The notes under the pieces are model-generated. The model saw only the letters and a list, made by a program, of their open reading frames with translations, was not told the DNA's origin and ran no database searches. The position numbers and the translations under genes were made by a program. Positions 1 through 5,138 of a DNA stretch of 6,553 nt are shown here, piece by piece. Position 1 is the stretch's first letter, and each line of letters begins with the position of its first letter. The DNA comes from Succinivibrionaceae bacterium UBA3769 (lineage in GTDB: Bacteria; Pseudomonadota; Gammaproteobacteria; Enterobacterales; Succinivibrionaceae), in contig DFFT01000041.1 of NCBI GenBank assembly GCA_002372325.1, forward strand, positions 79,135-85,687, given 5' to 3'.

Positions 1-2
1 AC

Positions 3-19
3 AAAAAAGGGGGGGGGGG
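3..19. repeat. A6-G11 homopolymer tract
   Basis: Six A residues (3-8) are followed directly by eleven G residues (9-19). A G tract this long is a simple-sequence repeat able to change length by slipped-strand mispairing. It lies at the extreme left of the window, about 137 bases before ung, so the gene it might affect may lie outside. It could also be a contig-end or sequencing artefact. The run is certain as given; any role is unknown. Confidence 0.6.
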
Positions 20-72
20 ATCCGGCAGGAGATGCGGCAAAAAATCCGAGTCAGAAAAAGGCCGGGCAAAAA

Positions 73-81
73 TGGTAGAAT
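73..81 (+). promoter_or_regulatory. Possible extended -10 promoter for ung
   Basis: TG-G-TAGAAT matches an extended -10 element (TGn plus a 5/6 match to TATAAT). No recognisable -35 hexamer lies 16-18 bases upstream, which extended -10 promoters can tolerate. A start near base 88 would give a leader of roughly 68 bases before ung. GGCCGG occurs on both sides of the box (60-65 and 85-90). The same hexamer TAGAAT recurs before slt and galR. Confidence 0.35.
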
Positions 82-155
82 GAGGGCCGGCGTCCGGGGA
101 CAGCAACGCTCTCGAAGACAGACGCCTGAGATAATCACATGAGGGAGATGCGCAA

Positions 156-836
156 ATGGAGTTAACCTGGCATGATGTCATCGGTTCTGAAAAGAGCCAG
201 CCGTATTTTGCGGAGGTGATGCGTTTTCAGAAGGAGAGAAGAAGGGAGGCTCAGGTTTTTCCGCCGGAGCGGGAGATCTTCAGCGCCTTCAGCAGCACCC
301 CCTTCAGTCAGGTGAAAGTCGTTATTATCGGGCAGGATCCCTACCACGGCCCCGGACAGGCCAACGGGCTTTGCTTTTCGGTAAATCCCGGCATCCCGGT
401 GCCGCCGTCCCTTAAGAACATTTACCTGGAGCTTCGGGAGGAGTACGGCCCGGAGTTTCAGATCCCCTCCCACGGCTGTCTCACCTTCTGGGCCCGGCAG
501 GGGGTGTTTCTCCTCAATAATACCCTGACGGTGGAGCAGGGGCGCCCTAAGAGCCATTTCGGGAAGGGGTGGGAGATCTTCACCGATCATGTCATCGCCC
601 GCATCAACGAGTGCACCGAGCACACGGTGTTCATGCTGTGGGGGAGTCCGGCGCAGTCCAAGTGCCGAACCGTGGATACCTCCCGGCATCTGGTGCTCAA
701 GGCTCCCCATCCCAGCCCCCTGAGCGCCTACCGGGGCTTCTTCGGCTGCGGGCACTTCCGGGCCTGCAATGCCTACCTGGAATCCTGGGGCCGCGCGCCC
801 ATTGACTGGAGACTGCCTCCGGATCCCGCAGTTTGA
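156..836 (+). CDS. ung: Uracil-DNA glycosylase, family 1
   Basis: Excises uracil from DNA by cleaving the N-glycosidic bond, starting base-excision repair of deaminated cytosine or misincorporated dUMP; cytosolic and monomeric in the family. The 226-residue product has the family-1 motifs in order: water-activating loop GQDPYHG at 59-65 with catalytic Asp61 and Tyr63, uracil-stacking Phe74 in GLCFSV, LLNNTL with Asn121 for uracil recognition, and the DNA-intercalation loop HPSPLS at 185-190 with His185. All expected key residues are present and the length is normal (E. coli Ung is 229). The ATG at 156 follows a good Shine-Dalgarno sequence, GGGAG at 143-147. One small difference is LWGSPAQ at 161-167, where E. 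coli has LWGSHAQ. It appears monocistronic, with no close partner gene. Confidence 0.98.
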   Translation: MELTWHDVIGSEKSQPYFAEVMRFQKERRREAQVFPPEREIFSAFSSTPFSQVKVVIIGQDPYHGPGQANGLCFSVNPGIPVPPSLKNIYLELREEYGPEFQIPSHGCLTFWARQGVFLLNNTLTVEQGRPKSHFGKGWEIFTDHVIARINECTEHTVFMLWGSPAQSKCRTVDTSRHLVLKAPHPSPLSAYRGFFGCGHFRACNAYLESWGRAPIDWRLPPDPAV

Positions 837-859
837 AGCAGGGGAATCGGCAGGGGAAT

Positions 860-904
860 TAGCAGCGGAGTTTTCTGCTACCGGAAGACGCTTTCCTTTA
901 GCAG
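860..904 (+). other. Overlapping hairpins after ung (TAGCAG/CTGCTA/TAGCAG)
   Basis: TAGCAG (860-865) pairs perfectly with CTGCTA (875-880) across a 9-base loop. The same CTGCTA can instead pair with a second TAGCAG (899-904), with GGAA (883-886) and TTCC (893-896) stacking inside, giving about 10 bp around a 2x2 internal loop. The two folds exclude each other. Neither is followed by a real T-tract, so this is not a canonical terminator. It may end or protect the ung mRNA; that is inference. Confidence 0.4.
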
Positions 905-914
905 TGCCAAAAAC

Positions 915-966
915 TGTCGAAAATTTGACATAAGCATGGTTCTTTTTTGCGAAATCCTCTTAAAAT
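915..966 (+). promoter_or_regulatory. Possible flrA promoter and operator-like palindrome
   Basis: A perfect TTGACA (925-930) is the right end of an imperfect 16-base palindrome (915-930, half-sites TGTCGAAA and ATTTGACA), which could be an operator over a -35 box. No good -10 hexamer sits 15-19 bases downstream. The best -10 nearby is TAAAAT (961-966), about 30 bases away and without a good -35 of its own. Use of TAAAAT would give a leader of about 20 bases carrying the GGAGG ribosome site, and would leave the TTG at 947 outside the mRNA. Confidence 0.3.
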
Positions 967-991
967 CCCTGTTAGGACAGACGGAGGATTT

Positions 992-2476
992 ATGGACTTT
1001 GTGGGAAATATTTTAATTCTTGAAGAACGCCCCGAGCTTCGTCAGGAAATTGAAACCATTGTTAAGTTTCTGGGCTGCGAATGGCAGAGCGGCGAGGTGC
1101 CCGACTGCCTGAGCTATCTTGACAGCGACAACGTGGCGATTACCCTGGTGATTGCCGGAAACACCGGCAGCGTGACTCCGGCGGATCTTCTGAAAAATCA
1201 CCCCCTGATCCCCTTTATCTTCACTCAGGCCCATGATGAAGCCGATCTCCCCCGGGAACCCAACATGATCGGGATTCTGGGGAAGGACGGCACCTACGAG
1301 GGCTTTCTCCAGCTCCTCCGGTTCTGCCAGTCCTTTAATTCCATGCACAAGAATCTTAAAAGAAGCGACAATGCCCAGCGGCTCATGAAGTTTCTGGTGG
1401 GGAAGGGGAAGGCCATTCAGGAGGTGCGGCATCTTATCGAGCAGGTGGCGCCCACCACGGCCAACGTGCTGATTCTGGGAGAATCCGGCACCGGGAAGGA
1501 GGTGGTGGCCCGGGCGGTGCACTCCCTGTCTGCCAGAAAAAACAAGCCCTTCGTGCCCATTAACTGCGGCGCCATTCCCGCGGAGCTTCTGGAAAGCGAG
1601 CTCTTCGGCCATGAGAAGGGCGCCTTTACCGGAGCCATTACCAACCGGGCCGGCCGTTTTGAACTGGCGGAGGGGGGCACCATTTTTCTGGACGAAATCG
1701 GCGACATGCCCCTCCAGATGCAGGTAAAGCTGCTCCGGGTGCTTCAGGAAAGAGTCTATGAAAGAGTGGGCAGCAACAAGCAAATAAAATGCGATGTCCG
1801 GGTTATTGCCGCCACCCACCGCAATCTGGAAAAGATGATCGCGGACGGCGAGTTCCGGGAGGATCTCTTTTACCGGCTCAATGTGTTCCCCATTAATACC
1901 CCGCCGCTCCGGGAAAGAACCGATGATATTCCGCTTCTTTTGCAGGAGCTTATTAAGCGCTATTTCGAGGAGCATAAGGTGGGGGTGCGGTTCACCCAGA
2001 GAGCCATGGAATCCCTGATGCAGCACGAGTGGTTCGGCAATGTGCGGGAGCTTTCCAATCTGGTGGAGCGCATGATTATCATGCATCCCGATGAGATTGT
2101 GGACGTGCAGGATCTGCCCCGGAAGTACCAGTACGGCCCGGAGGCTAAGAAACAGGATGAGATCAGCGAAAAGGACGCCCTTTTCGATCTCTTCAGCGAT
2201 ACCGCGGAGGAGCCGGATGAGGACAGCGGCGAGAGCTCCGGATCTGACGGGGCCGGGGCGGCTCATGACGATCTCAGCGCTCCCTTTGCCGGGGTTCTGC
2301 CGCCGGAGGGGGTGAATCTCAAGGACATGGTGAGCCAGATAGAAATCGACATGATAAAGCAGGCACTGGCCGCCACGGACGGAGTGGTGGCGCGGGCGGC
2401 GGAAATTCTCCAGATGCGGCGTACTACTCTGGTGGAAAAAATCAAAAAATACGGCATTTCCCAGACCGCTGAGTAA
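992..2476 (+). CDS. flrA: Sigma-54-dependent flagellar master regulator FlrA/FleQ
   Basis: Bacterial enhancer-binding protein that in relatives activates RpoN-dependent flagellar genes at the top of the polar-flagellum cascade. The 494-residue product has an N-terminal FleQ receiver-like domain (about 1-115) with no evident phosphoacceptor Asp, an AAA+ domain (about 135-378) and a C-terminal Fis-type helix-turn-helix (about 445-488, with RRTTLVEKIKKYG). AAA+ motifs are Walker A GESGTGKE 163-170, sigma-54 loop GAFTGA 210-215, Walker B IFLDE 231-235, ATHRN 274-278, and arginine-finger region FREDLFYRLN 288-297. A D/E/S/G-rich linker spans about 384-437. The frame opens at TTG 947, but the ATG at 992 is preferred: GGAGG sits at 983-987 and the N-terminus aligns with FlrA. 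Oddities are altered c-di-GMP-contact positions (LMKF, RA), WFGN instead of WPGN, and no neighbouring flrB/flrC. Confidence 0.93.
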   Translation: MDFVGNILILEERPELRQEIETIVKFLGCEWQSGEVPDCLSYLDSDNVAITLVIAGNTGSVTPADLLKNHPLIPFIFTQAHDEADLPREPNMIGILGKDGTYEGFLQLLRFCQSFNSMHKNLKRSDNAQRLMKFLVGKGKAIQEVRHLIEQVAPTTANVLILGESGTGKEVVARAVHSLSARKNKPFVPINCGAIPAELLESELFGHEKGAFTGAITNRAGRFELAEGGTIFLDEIGDMPLQMQVKLLRVLQERVYERVGSNKQIKCDVRVIAATHRNLEKMIADGEFREDLFYRLNVFPINTPPLRERTDDIPLLLQELIKRYFEEHKVGVRFTQRAMESLMQHEWFGNVRELSNLVERMIIMHPDEIVDVQDLPRKYQYGPEAKKQDEISEKDALFDLFSDTAEEPDEDSGESSGSDGAGAAHDDLSAPFAGVLPPEGVNLKDMVSQIEIDMIKQALAATDGVVARAAEILQMRRTTLVEKIKKYGISQTAE

Positions 2477-2529
2477 TCGCTTTCATGTAATTTTCAGGAT
2501 GATGGCAGACCGCAGGGTCAGATATTGCG

Positions 2530-2565
2530 ATCCGGCAGAAAAAATACTCTGCCGGATTTTGTTTT
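2530..2565 (+). terminator. Intrinsic terminator of flrA
   Basis: A perfect 10-bp stem, ATCCGGCAGA (2530-2539) with TCTGCCGGAT (2548-2557), closes an 8-base A-rich loop and runs into TTTTGTTTT. It begins 54 bases after the flrA stop codon. This ends the flrA transcript and argues that slt is transcribed separately. Confidence 0.9.
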
Positions 2566-2628
2566 CAGGCATTCTGATGGTACACTTACATTGCTTTTTT
2601 AATACTGCTGAGCTCATCCTGAATTCGG

Positions 2629-2682
2629 GGCAATTTTTTGCCTGAAGGCGGTTTTTTCAGGCAGCGTTTTTCCAAAAACGCT
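2629..2682 (+). repeat. Cluster of adjoining inverted repeats
   Basis: Three perfect stems lie side by side: GGCAA/TTGCC (2629-2633 with 2638-2642), TGCCTGAA/TTCAGGCA (2639-2646 with 2656-2663) and AGCGTTTTT/AAAAACGCT (2663-2671 with 2674-2682). The first two share TGCC and cannot form together. The second is followed shortly by a run of T (2667-2671), so it could act as a weak terminator. The third is an almost uninterrupted palindrome that may extrude in DNA or form a tight RNA hairpin. Function unknown. Confidence 0.5.
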
Positions 2683-2721
2683 CCGGACGGTTTTTCAGTT
2701 CTTCATGACTCCGGCAGTTAT

Positions 2722-2816
2722 CGGCATGCCTTAGATTCCCAGAGCTTTCTGACAGCAAGCAGTACCGCCGGCGACGGCATCGTTCAGACATTTCCAGGTT
2801 ATTCCTGGGCATGCCG
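2722..2816. repeat. Two GGCATGCC palindromes, 85 bases apart
   Basis: GGCATGCC, itself a perfect 8-base palindrome, occurs at 2723-2730 and 2808-2815. With one flanking base each, CGGCATGCC and GGCATGCCG also complement each other over 9 bp. They could be paired operator sites upstream of slt or close a long RNA stem. Only the repeat itself is seen; the role is inferred. Confidence 0.35.
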
Positions 2817-2827
2817 GGATTTTGTAT
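2793..2827 (+). terminator. Weak terminator-like hairpin with competing stem
   Basis: TCCTGG (2803-2808) can pair with CCGGGA (2814-2819), including one wobble pair, around a 5-base loop and then meets TTTTGTATT. The CCTGG strand can instead pair with CCAGG (2794-2798) around TTATT. The folds exclude each other, as in an attenuator. If the slt promoter lies at 2831, however, this sequence is upstream of the slt mRNA and would only block read-through. Confidence 0.3.
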
Positions 2828-2830
2828 TCT

Positions 2831-2836
2831 TAGAAT
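2831..2836 (+). promoter_or_regulatory. Possible -10 box for slt
   Basis: TAGAAT (2831-2836), in an AT-rich stretch, matches the -10 consensus at 5/6 positions. The best -35 is TGGGCA (2806-2811, 4/6) with a long 19-base spacer. A start near 2843 would leave about 42 bases of leader before slt. The site is plausible by position but weak by sequence. Confidence 0.3.
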
Positions 2837-2884
2837 AATAATTTGCTCTCTGAGCTTTAACCACAGGAAAGAAAACAAAGGCTT

Positions 2885-4915
2885 ATGTATAAGGTATCAT
2901 CGCTTATCAAACATTTAACGGGGTGTTTTTGCGCTGTTGTTCCCAGTGTCCTTGCTCTTTGCGTTACGGCCTGCGCCAGTACTCAGGAGCCTCTTACCAC
3001 CGAGATTAAAACCGAGACTGTGGTAAGAAGCTCGGAGGTTTCCGCAGCCTACAAGCATGATTTCAAGCGCTATCAGGGGGAACGGCAGAAGTATCTTCGG
3101 GCTTTGGCCGCATACGAAAAGAAGGACTTTGACACCGTAAGACGCATTCATTCCGAGCTGGGGGATTATCCTCTTAACGTGTATTTGGAGTACCTCCTCC
3201 TGAAAAAGGATCGCGGCAATACCGCCAGAATCAAGAAGTTTATTACCTCCGGCGGTCATACCGGTCTGGCCCGTTATGTGCTGAACGACTATATGCATGC
3301 CTATGCCAATAATGGCAATTATGACGCCGTGCTGGAAATCTCTCCTGAAATGCCCGAGGGAACCAAGCTTCAGTGCCTGTGGCATCAGGCCCGCTATTAT
3401 CACGGCAAGAAGCAGGAAGCCCTGAGCTTTATCAAAGCCGATTACGAGGCGGGGGAACCCTTTTCCAAGGAATGCTCCTCTCTTCTGGGCACTCTTAAGG
3501 CCGGCGGACTTCTGACCCGGGACATGGCTTTGGAAAGAATCCGGAGCACCTACTGGACCAAAAACGGCGGCAAGGTCTATCTTGATGCGGTGTCTCAGCT
3601 GGGCAAGAACGAGGCTGACAAGACCCTGGCCAAGACTCTTTCATCCTACTACGGCAAGCCCTCCAAGTATGCTGCCATCCCGGTAACCCAGAAGGAAGCC
3701 GCTTCTCTGGTGTTCGCAAGATATGCCAGAACAAGCCCGGAGGCCGCTCTGGCGGAAATGGGCAATTTCAAGAATCGCTATCATCCCACCGCAGCTCAGG
3801 AGCATACGGTGAACCAGGCTCTGGTGTATGCGCTCCTTTATAACAAGACCTCCGTTACAAGAAAGCTGATGGATGACCTTTTGGAAAGCGCCGGCAATGC
3901 GGCCATGCTGGAGCAGCGCATCCGCGTGGCCATCTGGGATCGGGATTATCGCTCCGTGCTGCGTTTCATTGACCGGCTCCCCGAAGACAATAAGCAGGCT
4001 GATAATTACCGCTACTGGAAGGCCCGGGCCCTGGAGGAAACCGGCAAAAAGGCCGAGGCTGATGCCATCTTCCGGAAGCTCGCCGGAGAAAGAAGCTTCT
4101 ACGGCTTTTACACTGCTGACAAGCTGGGGCTTCCCTATGCCCTCAAGCCGGTTACCGCAGTGCCGGCTAATGAAAACCAGAAGGCTGCTCTTCTTAAGAA
4201 ATATCCGGCCTATGCCAGATATATGGAGTTTTCCTTCCTGAATGATGCCCGGGGCATCCGCACCGAGTGGCGGGAAACCATGCACAATGCTTCTCTCGAC
4301 GATGCCAGAACCATTGCCGCCACCGAGGCGGAAAGAGGCTTTACGGATCTCGCGGTCTGGGAATCCATCTACAAGAAGGACTGGGACGCTCTCAATGTGC
4401 GCTTCCCCCTCCCTTATCGCAAGATCTACGAGCAGGAATCCCGGAGAAGCGGCACGGATCTCAGCTACATGTATGCCATTACCAGACAGGAAAGCATGAT
4501 GAATCCGCTGGCCAAGTCCCCGGTGGGCGCCCGGGGCCTCATGCAGTTCATGCCGGATACCGCCGCCATGGTCAGCAAGAAGTACGGCTATCCTTACGGC
4601 GGCAAGGACGAGCTTTTTAATCCGTCGGTTAATATCCGTCTGGGCGGCGCCTATCTCCATGATCTTCAGGAGAAGTTCGGCGGCAACCGCATCTTCGCCA
4701 CTGCCGGCTATAATGCCGGTCCCGGCAGGGCCTACAAGTGGCAGAGCGGCGACGGCGTAAGGCGGGATGCGATTACCTACATCGAATCCATTCCCTTTAA
4801 TGAAACCCGCAACTACGTGCAGAAGGTACTGATGTACAACGTTATTTATCAGCACCTTCTGGGAGCCCAGAAGCTGGAGCTTCTGACTCCTTCGGAGCAT
4901 GACGCCCATTATTAG
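2885..4915 (+). CDS. slt: Lytic murein transglycosylase Slt, predicted lipoprotein
   Basis: Cleaves the MurNAc-GlcNAc bond of peptidoglycan to give 1,6-anhydroMurNAc products, in wall turnover and recycling. The 676-residue product begins with a lipoprotein signal: K3 and K9, a hydrophobic stretch at about 14-29, and lipobox VTAC with Cys30 followed by Ala31, which predicts outer-membrane sorting. A long alpha-helical U-domain (about 60-400) follows, then a linker domain from about FYGFY (405-409), and the SLT catalytic domain from about 520. There RQES carries catalytic Glu536, followed by SPVGARGLMQFMP (545-557), AGYNAGPGR (607-615) and ESIPFNETRNYV (634-645), all close to E. coli Slt70. 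E. coli Slt70 (645 residues) is soluble in the periplasm, so the lipobox is a difference. Ribosome site: AAAGG at 2877-2881 is only 3 bases from ATG, and AGGAAAG at 2865-2871 is rather far. It appears monocistronic. Confidence 0.97.
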   Translation: MYKVSSLIKHLTGCFCAVVPSVLALCVTACASTQEPLTTEIKTETVVRSSEVSAAYKHDFKRYQGERQKYLRALAAYEKKDFDTVRRIHSELGDYPLNVYLEYLLLKKDRGNTARIKKFITSGGHTGLARYVLNDYMHAYANNGNYDAVLEISPEMPEGTKLQCLWHQARYYHGKKQEALSFIKADYEAGEPFSKECSSLLGTLKAGGLLTRDMALERIRSTYWTKNGGKVYLDAVSQLGKNEADKTLAKTLSSYYGKPSKYAAIPVTQKEAASLVFARYARTSPEAALAEMGNFKNRYHPTAAQEHTVNQALVYALLYNKTSVTRKLMDDLLESAGNAAMLEQRIRVAIWDRDYRSVLRFIDRLPEDNKQADNYRYWKARALEETGKKAEADAIFRKLAGERSFYGFYTADKLGLPYALKPVTAVPANENQKAALLKKYPAYARYMEFSFLNDARGIRTEWRETMHNASLDDARTIAATEAERGFTDLAVWESIYKKDWDALNVRFPLPYRKIYEQESRRSGTDLSYMYAITRQESMMNPLAKSPVGARGLMQFMPDTAAMVSKKYGYPYGGKDELFNPSVNIRLGGAYLHDLQEKFGGNRIFATAGYNAGPGRAYKWQSGDGVRRDAITYIESIPFNETRNYVQKVLMYNVIYQHLLGAQKLELLTPSEHDAHY

Positions 4916-4929
4916 GCCGGGTATCCATG

Positions 4930-4980
4930 GCATGGAAAATCTGTGTCAACAATTAAATTTGTCTCACACTTTTTCCATGC
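4930..4980. repeat. Long inverted repeat just after slt
   Basis: GCATGGAAAA (4930-4939) and TTTTCCATGC (4971-4980) are perfect 10-bp arms. TGTG (4942-4945) and CACA (4965-4968) pair inside in the same register, leaving an AT-rich centre. It starts 15 bases after the slt stop. The T-run lies within the stem rather than after it, so it is not a standard terminator. It could be an mRNA 3'-end structure or a binding site upstream of galR. Confidence 0.6.
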
Positions 4981-4983
4981 TGC

Positions 4984-4991
4984 TACCGGTA
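4984..4991. promoter_or_regulatory. Candidate LacI-family operator TACCGGTA
   Basis: TACCGGTA is a perfect palindrome with a central CG, the usual symmetry of LacI-family operators, and resembles from memory the core of GntR-type sites. It lies directly upstream of the extended -10 box at 4999-5007, where bound repressor would hinder polymerase. Autoregulation by the downstream GalR-like protein is an inference. Flanking bases add little symmetry, so this is tentative. Confidence 0.35.
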
Positions 4992-4998
4992 TGAATCA

Positions 4999-5007
4999 TG
5001 TTAGAAT
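4999..5007 (+). promoter_or_regulatory. Extended -10 promoter candidate upstream of galR
   Basis: TG-T-TAGAAT is an extended -10 element with no clear -35. It has the same form as the box upstream of ung. A start near 5014 would give a leader of about 125 bases before galR that includes both hairpins at 5037-5107. Confidence 0.4.
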
Positions 5008-5027
5008 AGAAAGAACCGGCTTCCGTT

Positions 5028-5033
5028 TATAAT
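5028..5033 (+). promoter_or_regulatory. Perfect TATAAT -10 box upstream of galR
   Basis: TATAAT is an exact consensus -10 hexamer, but no reasonable -35 lies 16-18 bases upstream. Transcription would start near 5040, giving a leader of about 99 bases that opens almost immediately with the hairpin at 5037-5073. It may be an activator-dependent promoter, or the real one may be the extended -10 at 4999. Confidence 0.4.
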
Positions 5034-5036
5034 GCC

Positions 5037-5073
5037 TTCCGGGGTTTTGAGAACAATGTCTCAGCTTCCGGAA
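5037..5073 (+). other. Leader hairpin upstream of galR
   Basis: TTCCGG (5037-5042) pairs with CCGGAA (5068-5073), and TGAGA (5048-5052) with TCTCA (5059-5063) inside, around loop ACAATG. The outer arm's last bases (5070-5073) are also used by the terminator-like stem that follows, so full formation of both is not possible. The upper helix can form alone. Confidence 0.45.
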
Positions 5074-5113
5074 CCGGCGGGGAAAGAGCGGATTGACCGG
5101 TTTTTTTGTTGTT
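5070..5113 (+). terminator. Terminator-like hairpin in the galR leader
   Basis: AACCGG (5072-5077) pairs with CCGGTT (5097-5102), extendable by two G-U pairs, around a 19-base loop, and is followed by a T-rich run, TTTTTGTTGTT. It may terminate slt, whose stop lies about 155 bases upstream, or attenuate transcription starting at 5014 or 5040. The stem is short and the loop large, so strength is uncertain. Confidence 0.5.
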
Positions 5114-5138
5114 ATCCGCTAATGAGTGATAATTTAAT

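Larger units (their letters stand above)
2566..2830. other. Gene-free, inverted-repeat-rich flrA-slt spacer
   Basis: I find no convincing gene here. An open frame on the plus strand (2638-2838, TTG start) and one on the minus strand (2657-2878) resemble no family I know and lack good ribosome sites. What is visible is a set of inverted repeats, annotated separately, and repeated TTTTCAGG words (2491, 2562, 2654, with a partial copy at 2692). A weak -10-like TAATAC lies at 2600. It could be a decayed intergenic repeat, a small structured RNA or a regulatory region for slt. Confidence 0.4.

Noticed and set aside
162..755. Long minus-strand frame opposite ung, and similar frames opposite flrA, slt and galR
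   Set aside because: Antisense shadows of strongly supported genes, with low-complexity composition and no domain signature.
937..951. Sigma-54-like promoter (TGG...TTGC) upstream of flrA
   Set aside because: GG at 938-939 and GC at 949-950 are separated by 9 bases, whereas sigma-54 promoters need 10; the flanking match is also poor.
947..991. TTG start extending FlrA by 15 residues
   Set aside because: No ribosome site precedes it, the extra residues do not align with FlrA, and ATG 992 has GGAGG just upstream.
2638..2838. 66-codon open frame between flrA and slt
   Set aside because: TTG start, no ribosome site, no recognisable family, and it runs through several hairpins.
2657..2878. 73-codon minus-strand open frame before slt
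   Set aside because: Overlaps the presumed slt promoter region and shows no known motif.
4942..4968. CRP-like site (TGTG...CACA) after slt
   Set aside because: The half-sites are 19 bases apart rather than the 8 expected, and are better explained as inner arms of the inverted repeat.
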